Numbered from the stretch's first letter, positions 16,986 to 26,347 are shown. The stretch is 64,000 nucleotides of DNA from Acidobacteriota bacterium (GCA_013289715.1 JABCZJ010000002.1:186001-250000), one strand, 5' to 3'. Translations and numbers: made by a program. The notes: generated from the letters alone by a model not told the origin.

Positions 16986-17756
16986 ATGGCGATTCCCCGC
17001 GATATCCCCAAACACCGCTCCCTATTCCTACTGCTCACACTCGTAGCCGCGTCCGCCGTAGCCGATCACCCCAAACCAAAGCCCCCTCTCGAAAATTTCT
17101 ACGTAGTAACCCAAGCCATCTTCCACGCCGATCCCAAATGGGTAGACCACATCCTCGAAGTCCGCCCCCAAGGCCTCAACGACGTCCAAGTTCGCGAAAT
17201 CCGCATAGCCCCGCTAAGCGCCTCTTGCCCCCACCACGCGACCGTCCGCGCCATCGAACGCGTAGTCCCAAACACCACCGTAAAAAAAGTAGCGGTCCAC
17301 TTCGACCTTTGCGCCTACACCGAAGATGACGTCGAAACAATGGTGCATGCCGCCAAACGCACCCACGGTGCTCCCAGCTCCGACGACGATTCCGCCACCC
17401 AAACCATCGTCGCCCGCTGCGGCCAGAAACAAAGACTCTTCGAGCTTCCCGATCAAGCGACGCTACGTTTCGACGGCCTCACCCTGGCCGATACGCATCT
17501 CGCCGCATTCTGGAATCTCGCCGCCACCGTAGAAGCCCGCACTTTCGGCGACGATTTTTCACTCGCCCACCTCGCCCCTGAACAAGACCGCGACGCTCAA
17601 GCCCTCGGCGGAAAACTGGTCGATGAAATCAAATCCGGCAAATACGACCAAGCCTTCGCCGACAACGAATGCCCCTATGCCGAATGCCCCGATCACAACG
17701 CCGCCAGCGCCCTACAGGGCTACGCCGGCCCAATATTCTCCTGCCCCGAAAAATAA
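16986..17756 (+). CDS. Secreted hypothetical protein (256 aa)
   Basis: ATG at 16986 gives MAIPRDIPKHRSLFLLLTLV and a signal peptide that ends near AVADH. The mature protein is mixed alpha/beta and hydrophilic, with eight Cys residues (for example SASCPHH, CAYTEDD, ARCGQ, ECPYAECPDH), enough for several disulfides in the periplasm. I recognise no domain. The coding frame is well supported by strong C-ending codon use on the + strand. It stands alone between two repeat-rich gaps. Confidence 0.7.
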   Translation: MAIPRDIPKHRSLFLLLTLVAASAVADHPKPKPPLENFYVVTQAIFHADPKWVDHILEVRPQGLNDVQVREIRIAPLSASCPHHATVRAIERVVPNTTVKKVAVHFDLCAYTEDDVETMVHAAKRTHGAPSSDDDSATQTIVARCGQKQRLFELPDQATLRFDGLTLADTHLAAFWNLAATVEARTFGDDFSLAHLAPEQDRDAQALGGKLVDEIKSGKYDQAFADNECPYAECPDHNAASALQGYAGPIFSCPEK

Positions 17757-17803
17757 GCGTTGAAAACGGCAGCCTCGTTGTCGTTGAATTTGCTTTTGAA
17801 TTT

Positions 17804-17958
17804 GTAGCGGCCAGCTTCAGCTGGGCGCCTTTGACGTGGGTTTTGAATTTGTTGTGAATGTGTTGAATTTGATCTTGTAGCGGCCGGTTCACGTTCATCG
17901 AATCGGGCAGCAGTTGCAGTCGATTTTTGAATTCGTAGCGCCGGTCTTCAGACCACCA
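17804..17958 (+). repeat. Cluster of three family A repeats
   Basis: GTAGCG heads occur at 17804, 17877 and 17935, each followed by a palindromic core (CCAGCTTCAGCTGG, CCGGTTC and CCGGTCTTCAGACC) and separated by TTGAATTTG-rich spacers that are themselves repeated. The gap from 17757 to 18242 holds no gene. Confidence 0.65.
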
Positions 17959-18051
17959 GCCTGTGCTGTCGTAGGAGTACGTCGTGCCTGCCGCAAGACG
18001 GCCCTGCCCAACCGCGCGATACCTGATCCGACTCGGTAGGGGCGCCGCTTG

Positions 18052-18082
18052 TGAATCGCGCCGCAGCGCGATTCGTCCTGAG
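18052..18082 (+). repeat. Dispersed repeat family B, copy 1
   Basis: TGAATCGCGC, a short loop, GCGCGATTCG and then TCCTGAG. Copies with small changes are at 21482-21512 and 34435-34465; a partial copy is at 32166. Confidence 0.65.
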
Positions 18083-18172
18083 CTCCCGCGAAGCGGGAGC
18101 GAAGGGCTGCGCCCCTGCTTGCCCGGGCGTCAGCAGTTCCGCCACGCCGTAATTGCTCTTCATGCTCCACGC

Positions 18173-18214
18173 AAAAAAAAACGGCGGGCTCCGCATCATC
18201 ATGCGGAACCCGCC
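18173..18214 (-). terminator. Rho-independent terminator of the 18243 gene
   Basis: GGCGGG and TCCGCAT pair with ATGCGGA and CCCGCC (13 bp with one mismatch, 4-base loop), followed on the minus strand by nine T residues. It sits 28 bases past the stop codon. Confidence 0.9.
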
Positions 18215-18242
18215 CAGACTGTAAATCTACTCTCGGCGAAAA

Positions 18243-18869
18243 CTACCTCTTCGCGACCTGCTCCCGCACCTGGCTGGCGAAGGTTTCAGCGGTAACCTTC
18301 TCGCCATGCCAGGTGTTCGCGCGATTGAGGGGATAAGCGAAAACCACGCTGCCAGTGCTGCGCTCGATCAACTGCAGAGTCGGCGTCCCGTCATGCTTCG
18401 CGTTCTTGCCGGCCGCGTCATCGCTGCCCCAGTAAAGGTGCAACACGTAAGTCGCATGCGCATCACTAACCACCGGCGCCAGTCCTACATGTTTCCTTTC
18501 AAACGCGACTGACAGGTATCCTTCGAGCCCCTGCATCGGCTCGATATACACCGAAGGGCCGAGCGCAACCGGCGCCTTCACGGCCGCATCAGCCAAAGCC
18601 GGCGCCGAAGCGTAAGCGTAACTCGGCACTCCAGCATAAGGCTGCGTCTGCGCCACGGTCATCGGATCCACCGTATTGGCAGCAGAATTAGCGCTCGAGG
18701 ACGACACAGGACGGCATGCCATCCCGTTCACATAGGTCTCATCGGCCGCTATATAATTCCCCGAACCACTCAAATTGCGGCACTGCATTTGCAAGGTCAC
18801 TGATTGCTGGCCTTGCGCGGCCCCTGCCCAAACCAACCCTGCTACTAACAAGGAAGCTGCGGCTTTCAT
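18243..18869 (-). CDS. Secreted hypothetical protein (208 aa)
   Basis: The ATG at 18869 has GGAGGAAA seven bases upstream and opens a signal peptide (MKAAASLLVAGLVWAGAAQG). Two Cys residues follow in the N-terminal part (QCRNLSG and ACRPVSS), then a Ser/Ala-rich linker and a C-terminal domain of about 120 residues with alternating strands (VYIEPMQGLEGYLSVAFERK, ATYVLHLYWGSDD, LQLIERSTGSVVFAYPL). The C-terminal part resembles small lipoprotein-like beta/alpha domains, but I cannot name a family. A strong terminator follows the stop, so it is a single-gene unit. Confidence 0.75.
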   Translation of the reverse strand: MKAAASLLVAGLVWAGAAQGQQSVTLQMQCRNLSGSGNYIAADETYVNGMACRPVSSSSANSAANTVDPMTVAQTQPYAGVPSYAYASAPALADAAVKAPVALGPSVYIEPMQGLEGYLSVAFERKHVGLAPVVSDAHATYVLHLYWGSDDAAGKNAKHDGTPTLQLIERSTGSVVFAYPLNRANTWHGEKVTAETFASQVREQVAKR

Positions 18870-19040
18870 GGCGGTATTTCCTCCACGACCAGAATGCGTT
18901 ACACGACCGCCCGCAGCAATATTACGAACGTACCATTCTGAAGCACCGCTTCCAACACCCCAGCATGCATTTCTGTGCTGCTGCGACGCAGCTCGCTGAG
19001 TGATTGCGCCTCGCGGCAGCCCGACGCACAAATTCCCGTC

Positions 19041-20195
19041 TTAAGGCTGCGGTTTTGCACCACTGTCAGCCGCAGCCGCCTCACCCGGCCCCACCACAAA
19101 ATACCCAAGCCGGGTTCGCACGGTTACATCTGGACGCGTGACCGTAATTTTGATCGTGTGGAAACCCGCACTGCGCTCGACAGTCGGCGCGTAGCTCACA
19201 ACATACTGTGCATGCAATTCGCTCCCGATCTGGTCGAGCGCCGTGCGCACCGTGCGATCGCGCAGCGCGCGATAATGCACACCCCCAGTCGCGGCCGCAG
19301 CCACCGCCAGCTGATGATTACTTATTTCATTTGTGCCACGCGTGATCAACCAGACTGCCGCGGGCATCAGATCGAGCGTGCCGCCCGGCGGCCCTCCGTT
19401 CCCGGGTATCTGCAGCGCTCCAGGGCGCGTGGGTCCCGGAATCACTCCGGGAGGATATTTGATTTGCCGGTCCGGCGGCTTGGGCCCAAAACGCACGTCC
19501 GCCGAACTGCTGCTCGGCCCTATCGCGTAAATCGCGATGTCAGCAAGCTGGGCATCTCGCAGCACCAGCCCGAGCTTTGCATCGCTAGCGATATCCTGCG
19601 ACTCCCCCACAATCAGCATCACTCGCCGATAATTAACCGGTCGCGTTTTAAGCTGCTTGACGGCTTCCGCCATCCCGTCGTACAACCGCATCTCCGGCGC
19701 CTCGAATTTCACCTGCGCGATCGCCTGCTGCACGTCGTCGTGATCGTGCGTAAAGACTTGTCGCACATCCACCGTGCTGTCATAAGTGATCACCGCCGCT
19801 TCGCCATGCAGCGCCATCACCGTTTCCGTGAAGATGCTCCCCATGCCGCGAATCACCGGCGCCATCATTTCTATATGTGAACTGGTCTCGACCACCAGCG
19901 CCACCGCCAGCGGATCGCCGCCGAGATCCCAATGATCAATCGTCTGCTCGATGCCGTTGTCGAACACCTGAAAATCCTTCTGCGCCAGATCCAGCACCGG
20001 CGCGCCCCCTTTGTCGAGCACCGTGACCGGCGCGATCACCTCCTCGGTATGCACCTGAATTTTATTTTGTGCCTGACGCGGTGTTTGCGCGGCGCCCGCG
20101 GGCGTCGCCGCTTGTGCCTGGGCGCAAATCGGCAGCAACGCAAGACAAGCGACAATTGGCCCGCCGAGCCCGCAGTTCCCGCCGAGTTTAATCAC
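19041..20195 (-). CDS. Secreted VWFA domain protein, acidobacterial type (384 aa)
   Basis: The start chosen is GTG 20195, with GGAGTGGGG close upstream and an immediate signal peptide (LGGPIVACLALLPICAQAQA). An early Ig-like segment (VTVLDKGGAPVLDLAQKDFQVFDNG) matches the conserved front of acidobacterial VWFA-related proteins (TIGR03436 type). The von Willebrand A domain begins at PLAVALVVETSSHIE; the usual metal site DxSxS reads ETSSH, so metal binding is probably altered. The C-terminus has QIGSELHAQYVVSYAP, another family mark, and a final beta domain. Likely periplasmic; the partner is unknown. It is transcribed divergently from the YVTN protein, with 248 bases between the starts. Confidence 0.82.
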   Translation of the reverse strand: MIKLGGNCGLGGPIVACLALLPICAQAQAATPAGAAQTPRQAQNKIQVHTEEVIAPVTVLDKGGAPVLDLAQKDFQVFDNGIEQTIDHWDLGGDPLAVALVVETSSHIEMMAPVIRGMGSIFTETVMALHGEAAVITYDSTVDVRQVFTHDHDDVQQAIAQVKFEAPEMRLYDGMAEAVKQLKTRPVNYRRVMLIVGESQDIASDAKLGLVLRDAQLADIAIYAIGPSSSSADVRFGPKPPDRQIKYPPGVIPGPTRPGALQIPGNGGPPGGTLDLMPAAVWLITRGTNEISNHQLAVAAAATGGVHYRALRDRTVRTALDQIGSELHAQYVVSYAPTVERSAGFHTIKITVTRPDVTVRTRLGYFVVGPGEAAAADSGAKPQP

Positions 20196-20443
20196 TCGCC
20201 CCACTCCGCTGCCGGATGTGATTCCATCCCCCGGCTTGCTGTTGCTCCGATTCCCGCCGCTCTTAGGCTGGTGATTTTGACTTTCGGCTCGCCGCGCCCC
20301 TCTTCTCCGGTCGTACCGATCGCCACCGAGCCAGCGCCGTAGGTGCGACACAGCTTTGCCGCTGGCACCAACACGTTCCTGATTTCACCCCGCCGATTAT
20401 CCAGTGCTATGATTCCGTCGTCCTTTGGAATCGGAGCGCGCCC

Positions 20444-21460
20444 ATGAACACAAAATATCACGCGATCGCAACAACCGCCGCAATCCTCTTCGCGACGATA
20501 CTCTGCTCCTCACTCGCAAATGCGCAATCTGCAACCCCCACCCCGTCCCCCGCCCTGCTTGTCCTCAACAAAGCTGAAAACTCGCTCGCCATCGTCGATC
20601 CCGCGACGCAAAAGGTAGTAGCCCGCATCCCCACCGGCGAAGGCCCCCACGAAATCGCAGCCTCCTCCGACGGCAAACTAGCCGTCGTCACCAACTACGG
20701 CGCCAAGGATCCCGGCCACTCACTCTCCGTGATGGACCTCGTCGCGCAAAAAGAAATCCATCGCGTAGATCTCGGCCCTCTCGGACGCCCCCACGGCGTC
20801 CTCTTCGCGGACGGCGAATTTTATTTCACCGCTGAGCTCAACAAACTAATCGCGCGCTACGATCCCGCCACCAACAACCTCGACTGGCTTCTTGGCGTCG
20901 GCCAAAATCGCACGCACATGCTGGTGCGCACGAAATATCCGAATGAATATTTCACCTCCAACGTTGATTCCGGCACCGTTACCGCCATCGAAAAAAGTTC
21001 CGACCCCTCCGGCTGGAAGGAAACCCACATCCCGGTAGGCAAAGCCGTCGAAGGCATAGACGTCTCCCCCGACAACAAAGAAGTCTGGGTCGCCAATGCC
21101 GGCGACGGCACCGTCTCCATCATCGAAACCGCCAGCAGCAAAGTCATCCAAACTTTCGACGCGCGCACCAAACATTCCAATCGCCTGAAATTCACGCCCG
21201 ACGGCAAGTTTGCCCTGATCTCCGATCCCGCCACCGGCGAGCTAGCGATCGTGGATGCCGCCACCAGAACAATCACCAAAATGCTAAACGTAGGCCGCGC
21301 CCCCGGCGGCATCCTGATCGTCCCAGACGGCTCCCGCGCCTACATAGCCCTAGCCGGCGACAACGCCGTCGCCATAATCGATCTCCACAAACTCGAACTG
21401 GCGGGCCAAATCCCTACAGGCCAAGGCCCCGACGGCCTGGCTTGGGCCGTTCGCCCCTAA
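20444..21460 (+). CDS. Secreted YVTN-type beta-propeller protein (338 aa)
   Basis: A signal peptide (to about ANAQS) precedes about seven repeats of 40-45 residues with the YVTN pattern: NSLAIVDPATQKVVARIPTG, then PHEIAASSDGKLAVVTNYG, VEGIDVSPDNKEVWVANAG, TVSIIETASSKVIQTF and the final ELAGQIPTGQGPDGLAW. Such proteins are extracytoplasmic scaffolds or surface-layer components; a few have lactonase activity, but no catalytic set is clear here. Single gene, divergent from the VWFA gene, followed by a family B repeat. Confidence 0.85.
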   Translation: MNTKYHAIATTAAILFATILCSSLANAQSATPTPSPALLVLNKAENSLAIVDPATQKVVARIPTGEGPHEIAASSDGKLAVVTNYGAKDPGHSLSVMDLVAQKEIHRVDLGPLGRPHGVLFADGEFYFTAELNKLIARYDPATNNLDWLLGVGQNRTHMLVRTKYPNEYFTSNVDSGTVTAIEKSSDPSGWKETHIPVGKAVEGIDVSPDNKEVWVANAGDGTVSIIETASSKVIQTFDARTKHSNRLKFTPDGKFALISDPATGELAIVDAATRTITKMLNVGRAPGGILIVPDGSRAYIALAGDNAVAIIDLHKLELAGQIPTGQGPDGLAWAVRP

Positions 21461-21481
21461 AATCACCCGAGCCGCTGCCTG

Positions 21482-21512
21482 TGAATCGCGCTACAGCGCG
21501 ATTCATCCTGAG
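21482..21512 (+). repeat. Dispersed repeat family B, copy 2
   Basis: TGAATCGCGC-TACA-GCGCGATTCA followed by TCCTGAG; it lies 20 bases after the YVTN gene stop. Confidence 0.65.
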
Positions 21513-21655
21513 ATGCTGCGGTGGGGCATCGATGGTTTTCCGCAACGTATCCACAAAATAAAAAGTTGCCCCGCCCCAACCCAACCTGCGAAAATCTCCC
21601 CGAAACTTTTCCGCACATCACGCCATCCGAGTCACCCTAAGGAGCCACCCACAAA

Positions 21656-22684
21656 ATGGAATTCAGAACCCTAGGCCGTTCCGGACTAAAAGTTCCCGTC
21701 CTCAGCATGGGCACCGCCACGTTCGGCGCCGGCAGCGAAGTTTTCCGCGCCATGGGTCAATCGAGCGTCTCTGAGGCCACTCGCCTTGTCGACATCTGCC
21801 TCGAAGCCAGCGTCAACATGTTCGACACCGCCGACATCTACCACGAAGGCCTCTCCGAAGAAGTTCTCGGCCAGGCCGTCGCCGGTCGCCGCGACAAAGT
21901 TCTCATCTCCACCAAAGCCACATTCAAAATGGGCCCCGGCCCCAATGAAGTCGGCTCCTCCCGTCATCATTTAATACAAGCCTGCGAAGCCAGCCTGCGC
22001 CGCCTGAAAACTGATTACATTGATCTCTACCAGATGCACGGCTTCGACGGCCTGACTCCCGTCCAAGAAACTCTAAGCGCCCTGAACGATCTCGTCCACA
22101 GCGGCAAAGTCCGCTACATCGGCTGCTCCAATTTCTCCGGCTGGCATCTCCAGAAGTCTCTGGACGTCTCCGATCGCTACGGCTGGTCCCGCTACGTCGC
22201 CCATCAAGCGTACTACTCCCTCATTGGCCGCGATTACGAATGGGAACTCATGCCCCTAGGCGTCGCCGAAGGAGTCGGTTGCGTGGTCTGGAGTCCGCTC
22301 GGCTGGGGACGGCTCACCGGAAAAATTCGCCGCAATCAGCCGCTGCACAAAGAAAGCCGCCTGCACAAGACCGCCGAGTTCGGCCCACCTGTCCCGAACG
22401 AGCACCTACATAATGTAGTGGATGCGATCGACGGCATCACCGCAGAAACCGGCAAAACGGTCTCGCAAATCGCGCTGAACTGGCTCCTGCAACGCCCCAC
22501 CGTCTCGAGCATAATCATGGGCGCCCGCAACGAAGAGCAACTCCGCCAAAACCTGGGCGCCGTAGGCTGGAACCTCACCCGCGCACAGGTCGCAAGACTC
22601 GACGCCGCCAGCAACGTGACGCTCGCCTACCCCTACTGGCACCAACGCCAATTCTCAGACCGCAACCCACCCCCTACGCCTTGA
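21656..22684 (+). CDS. Aldo/keto reductase (342 aa)
   Basis: NADPH-dependent reductase of carbonyl substrates with a TIM-barrel fold. The catalytic tetrad is complete: Asp57 and Tyr62 in NMFDTADIY, Lys87 in VLISTKATF and His128 in YQMHGFDGL. The cofactor-binding C-terminal part is also present (PTVSSIIMGARNEEQLRQNL). Length and the start MEFRTLGRSGLKVP are typical of the bacterial AKR11/12-like group. AAGGAG lies eight to ten bases upstream of the ATG. It is isolated between repeat-containing gaps, so the substrate cannot be inferred from context. Confidence 0.92.
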   Translation: MEFRTLGRSGLKVPVLSMGTATFGAGSEVFRAMGQSSVSEATRLVDICLEASVNMFDTADIYHEGLSEEVLGQAVAGRRDKVLISTKATFKMGPGPNEVGSSRHHLIQACEASLRRLKTDYIDLYQMHGFDGLTPVQETLSALNDLVHSGKVRYIGCSNFSGWHLQKSLDVSDRYGWSRYVAHQAYYSLIGRDYEWELMPLGVAEGVGCVVWSPLGWGRLTGKIRRNQPLHKESRLHKTAEFGPPVPNEHLHNVVDAIDGITAETGKTVSQIALNWLLQRPTVSSIIMGARNEEQLRQNLGAVGWNLTRAQVARLDAASNVTLAYPYWHQRQFSDRNPPPTP

Positions 22685-22685
22685 G

Positions 22686-22980
22686 GTAGCGCCGGCGTCC
22701 CGCCGGTTTCTTGCCGTTGCATTTGCACTTGAATCTGTAGCGGCCAGCCATCGTTGGGCACAGTTCACTTTCACTGCATAGGCAATGTTACCTGTGCTTT
22801 CTCGTTTGAAGTTGATTTGGAAGTTGAATTTACGGGTGCGCCATCCTTCCCGCCTTTGTTTCACGGGAAGCGCGGGGGGTTTAAACGCAACAGCGCCGCA
22901 CGTCGCCGACTCGCCGTCGTTTTCCTCTGTGCCCTCTGTGTCAAATATTCGGTCGTAGCGCCGCGCGGCGGAATGCAACC
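22686..22980. repeat. Mosaic of dispersed repeats (families A, D and C)
   Basis: The gap between convergent genes is almost filled by repeats: family A at 22686-22706 and 22737-22760, family D (GCATAGGCAATGTTACCTGTG) from 22777, family C at 22834-22886, a CTCTGTG-rich stretch near 22924 and another GTAGCG head near 22956. There is no coding content. The order resembles the composite elements at 28449 and 34406. Confidence 0.65.
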
Positions 22981-22985
22981 ACGCT

Positions 22986-23663
22986 CTACTCAAACTGTTT
23001 CCGAAACAACGCCAGCTGCTGCCTCAATTCCGCAACTTCACTCTGCAACGCCGCGATCTCGCCTTCCAAACGCGCCATCCTCTCGCCATCTGCCGCGCCA
23101 CCACGAACGCTCACCGATTCGCGCGCGACGACCGCTGCCTCGACCCCCGCCGAATCCTCCACGTCCCCGCACAGCAAATGCACATACCGCGACTCCTTCG
23201 TCCCTGCCCGCCGCGCCAACACCCGCACCAACGCCGGCTCCCTCTGCATCAATTTCTGCAAAGCCCCCTGCACGTCACTTAACTCCTCAAAGTGATGCAA
23301 ACGCTCCCCCCGCCCCCGTATCTCCCCGGGCGTCTGCGCCCCGCGCAACAAGAGCACGCACAAAACCGCCGTCTCCGGCCGCGTAAAATTAAACACTTCT
23401 CCCAAGCGGTGCTCGTACTTCCGCACCCGGCTATCATTCGTATCCGCCGGCCCAGCCAATTCCAACTCGCGCAAACTGCGCAACGCCGCGGTAACCGCGT
23501 CCTCATCCAAGTTCATCACCGGCTCGCGATTCGTCTTCTGATTGCAAGCATTCACCAGCGCATTCAAAGAAAGCGGATAATATTCCGGCGTCGTAATCTC
23601 CTTCTCCACGAGCACCCCCAGGACCCGCGCCGCCACCTCACTCAAATGAATGTCCGTACTCAC
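22986..23663 (-). CDS. YceH/UPF0502 (DUF480) family protein (225 aa)
   Basis: A conserved bacterial protein built of two winged-helix-like halves, of unknown role. The family pattern is clear: VLGVLVEKEITTPEYYPLSLNAL, VNACNQKTNREPVMNL, then RPETAVLCVLLLRGAQTPGEI and RYVHLLCGD. The last 35 residues form a heptad-rich helix (MARLEGEIAALQSEVAELRQ) consistent with a coiled coil and oligomerisation. The N-terminus matches the family start. Single gene, minus strand, flanked on both sides by CTCTGTG-type simple repeats. Confidence 0.9.
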   Translation of the reverse strand: MSTDIHLSEVAARVLGVLVEKEITTPEYYPLSLNALVNACNQKTNREPVMNLDEDAVTAALRSLRELELAGPADTNDSRVRKYEHRLGEVFNFTRPETAVLCVLLLRGAQTPGEIRGRGERLHHFEELSDVQGALQKLMQREPALVRVLARRAGTKESRYVHLLCGDVEDSAGVEAAVVARESVSVRGGAADGERMARLEGEIAALQSEVAELRQQLALFRKQFE

Positions 23664-23793
23664 AAAAGTTTTTCTCCTCGCGATTGCAGTTGCCTTTCGC
23701 TGCGTGCTCTGCGTCTCTGGGGTGGCTCGTGTCTTTCTCTGTGTCCTCCGCTCTTCCTGGGTGCCCTCTGTGTTAGATCTTTTGCCTTGATCG

Positions 23794-25158
23794 TCACCGC
23801 GCCTCGCTCAAAATACCCTGCAACACTTTCAAATCCCCGTCCACCTTCCCGGTCTGCAAATGCGAGATATCCAAACCCAAAATCCGCGCGATCCACGGAT
23901 ACAAATTCACGTCCTCAAACGGCGCCACCTTCTCCCCGCGACGAATATCCGGCCCCGCCGCGAAGAATATCGCCTTCATCTCCGGCATGTCCGTCGTATC
24001 GTACCCGTGCATGCCCGCAGGCGGCCCAGCAAGATGCATCGCATCCGCCGCCCCAGCCGGAGGCGCATTCACGCGGAGCAAGTAAGGCCCGGTAGCAACG
24101 ACCACCGGATCGCCCTCGCGCAAATTCCCATCGAAATGCAATCCCGCCGGCACAGAGCCGTTGCGATAAACCTTAAACTTGTCGCTCTTCCCGTGCAAAG
24201 CAGCGAACACCTTTTCAGCCGCCGCCTCCGATCGCGGATACATAGAACTTTCCACCGACTTCTCCAACAGCCGCGTATCGAAAAACTCGCCCAGGTTGAT
24301 CCAGTCCCCCTCCACCTTAGCCATTCCGTGGTCCGCCACCACAATCACATCCACGCGCAAATTCAATTTCGCCACACCCGCCACGAGCCGGCCGACTTCG
24401 TCATCCACTTCCCGCACCGCCGCCGCCACCTCCGGACTATCCGGACCATGCGCGTGCCCCGCGCTATCCACATCGCTGAAATACAAAGTAATGAAATGCG
24501 GCCTTCGCTCAGGCGGCGATTGCAACCATGCCAACACCTGCTCCACGCGCGCGCGATTCGGAAATTTCGTGTCGTACTTCATGTAATAAGTCGGCCGCAC
24601 ACCCTGAACGTCCGCCTCCGACCCCGGCCAGAAAAAACAAGCCGCACGCATTCCCTGCTGTTCAGCCAGCACCCACAACGGTGTCCCGCCGTACCACGTG
24701 CCGTCGGTCACCGTCTGCTCGTCCTTATAGCTATAAACCTGCTTGCGCACCGGATCGTAGAACGCATTCGCCACGATCCCGTGATGCTCGGGATAAAGCC
24801 CGGTAACAATCGTGTAGTGGTTCGGAAAAGTGATCGAAGGATAAGCCGGGATCATCCCCTCCGGCGCGCTGGCTCCCCGCGCCCCCAAAGCATCCAGATT
24901 CGGCGAAGCATAAATGCGCGGATAATCGTAACGAAACCCATCAAGCGACACCAAAATCACATAAGGCTTAGCCTGCTGTTCCGCCGTATTCGGCCCGTGC
25001 TCCGCGACGATCGGCGCCGCGAGCGCGGGGGAAGCCGTCTGCTGGGCCGTCGCCTGCTGCGCCCCAGCAATCCCCGGCCCCAACCCCACCACGCCCCATA
25101 CTCCAGCAAGCAAAATAAAACGCAGCGTCCTGATCCCGTTTCGCTCACGCATCTTCAT
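23794..25158 (-). CDS. Secreted phosphodiesterase/nucleotide pyrophosphatase family protein (454 aa)
   Basis: A member of the alkaline phosphatase superfamily (type I phosphodiesterase/NPP). Start at 25158 (MKMRERNG) is supported by GGAGAG six bases upstream and a signal peptide that ends near GAQQ. Metal ligands and the nucleophile are recognisable: first Asp in VILVSLDGFRYDY, nucleophile Thr in PSITFPNHYTIVTG, then FSDVDSAGHAHGP and VVADHGMAKVEGD, with a late His in PAGMHGYDTTD. Probably a periplasmic enzyme that cleaves phosphodiester or pyrophosphate bonds; the substrate is unknown. Its opposite strand is also open for 475 codons, which is a shadow. Confidence 0.88.
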   Translation of the reverse strand: MKMRERNGIRTLRFILLAGVWGVVGLGPGIAGAQQATAQQTASPALAAPIVAEHGPNTAEQQAKPYVILVSLDGFRYDYPRIYASPNLDALGARGASAPEGMIPAYPSITFPNHYTIVTGLYPEHHGIVANAFYDPVRKQVYSYKDEQTVTDGTWYGGTPLWVLAEQQGMRAACFFWPGSEADVQGVRPTYYMKYDTKFPNRARVEQVLAWLQSPPERRPHFITLYFSDVDSAGHAHGPDSPEVAAAVREVDDEVGRLVAGVAKLNLRVDVIVVADHGMAKVEGDWINLGEFFDTRLLEKSVESSMYPRSEAAAEKVFAALHGKSDKFKVYRNGSVPAGLHFDGNLREGDPVVVATGPYLLRVNAPPAGAADAMHLAGPPAGMHGYDTTDMPEMKAIFFAAGPDIRRGEKVAPFEDVNLYPWIARILGLDISHLQTGKVDGDLKVLQGILSEAR

Positions 25159-25344
25159 TCCAGGCTCTCCCTGCCCGCTCCACTGCCAAATCACCGCACA
25201 ACATTATCTTTCCTTCCGCTGATTTCTATTATGGAAATTATTCGGCTGACGATTGCTCATATTTTCCGCAACCGCGCAGCCACATGACTCGTCTAATGGA
25301 CTGTAGCCCGAAATTGGCTACGCTGCTCAGAAAGAAGGCCCGAT

Positions 25345-25593
25345 ATGAAGGAACTAAATAGAGCTGTAAGCACGAACGTCATCCAAGCCACTTTCGCCCT
25401 GCGCGGTCCCGAGACCAATTCCAAGCACCAACACACCCACACGCTGAACGAAGTCCAAAGGCGCGCCTACCAGATTCATCAACGCCACGGCGGAATCTAC
25501 GGCGGATACACGCTGGAAGATTGGCTGGAAGCAGAGCACGAACTGGACGAGGAGGACAATTCTCCGTCGCCGAAAAGAGATCAAATCCACTGA
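25345..25593 (+). CDS. DUF2934 family small protein (82 aa)
   Basis: The C-terminal half holds the DUF2934 signature: RRAYQIHQRHGGIYGGYTLE followed by DWLEAEHEL. These small cytoplasmic proteins are common in Acidobacteria and rhizobia and have no established function. The N-terminal 35 residues are polar. It is followed by a very strong bidirectional terminator shared with the convergent PEP-CTERM gene. Confidence 0.82.
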   Translation: MKELNRAVSTNVIQATFALRGPETNSKHQHTHTLNEVQRRAYQIHQRHGGIYGGYTLEDWLEAEHELDEEDNSPSPKRDQIH

Positions 25594-25633
25594 CGCCGCG
25601 ACCTTGCGGCTTGTCCAGATTTGCACGGCGTAT

Positions 25634-25669
25634 AAGTAAAACGCCGCCCGAAGGGGCGGCGTTTTACTT
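25634..25669. terminator. Bidirectional rho-independent terminator
   Basis: AAGTAAAACGCCGCCC and its exact complement form a 16-bp perfect stem around a GAAG loop, with A and T tracts on either side. It ends the DUF2934 gene on the + strand and the PEP-CTERM gene on the minus strand. Confidence 0.95.
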
Positions 25670-25720
25670 CCAGCGATATAGAAATCTGCAAATCGAACTG
25701 CGCGAGTCCGCTGGCGAGAA

Positions 25721-26347
25721 TTAATTCAGCAGTTTCCGTCGCGCCGTCAACGCAATTCCCATTAGGCCTGTTCCCAGCATTAGTAGCGCGCCGGGCTCCG
25801 GCGCCGTGGTAACCGTCCCCGCGTAATCGAGGCCGTAGGAACTGCCGGCCTCTTGATAGACGACGAACGAAAGTGTGTTTGTGCCATCCGCCAGATACGG
25901 TTGCAATTCCGCAAAGTTGAAAACGCCCATCGTGCTATTTAAGCACCCGATCGGCAACGACGAGCACGTGGGATAAGACCCGCCCAAATTTCCCGACGCC
26001 AATTCCACTCCATTCAGCCACACCGACGACGTATCATCCGCCAACACATCCAAATTCGCGCCAGTAATTGTGCCGGTCAAATTAAACGTGTCGGTAAAAG
26101 TCACCGCAGTTCCGTTCGGCACCACGACAAATCCCGCAGACGACGGGTCGCCGGTATTCGTAAACGAAATCCAGCTTGAGCCCGCCAGCGGCGCCGCCCA
26201 GGCCGGATTTGGAGAAATCACTTGCGTCGCGCTGCTCGTCGAATTGGTGGTTGCGGTGGAACTCACCACCGACGTCGAATCCGCGCGTGCATTCAGCACG
26301 AAACCGCTCGCCGCGAGTAGCATAATCACCAGTCCGAATTTCTTCAC
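25721..26347 (-). CDS. PEP-CTERM sorting-signal protein (208 aa)
   Basis: An exported protein with a signal peptide (MKKFGLVIMLLAASGFVLNARA) and a C-terminal PEP-CTERM tripartite signal: the PEP motif in TAPEPGALLMLGTG, a hydrophobic helix and the basic end ARRKLLN. The middle is Thr/Ser-rich and beta-structured, with a VWLNGVELASGN segment common in such proteins. Cargo of this type is processed by exosortase and is linked to exopolysaccharide production; no exosortase gene lies in this window. A polysaccharide export cluster is present at 46-49.5 kb, but a link is only a possibility. Confidence 0.88.
   Translation of the reverse strand: MKKFGLVIMLLAASGFVLNARADSTSVVSSTATTNSTSSATQVISPNPAWAAPLAGSSWISFTNTGDPSSAGFVVVPNGTAVTFTDTFNLTGTITGANLDVLADDTSSVWLNGVELASGNLGGSYPTCSSLPIGCLNSTMGVFNFAELQPYLADGTNTLSFVVYQEAGSSYGLDYAGTVTTAPEPGALLMLGTGLMGIALTARRKLLN

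Noticed and set aside
21546..21556. Single DnaA-box-like GTATCCACA
   Set aside because: One imperfect site, no cluster and far from the skew switch; not evidence for an origin.
22920..23780. CTCTGTG-type short repeats on both sides of the YceH gene considered as a CRISPR or mobile element
   Set aside because: They lack regular spacing and defined ends; simple repeats of a type seen in many genomes.
23860..25287. 475-codon open frame on the + strand
   Set aside because: Antisense to the phosphodiesterase, Arg/His/Pro-rich, no ribosome binding site.
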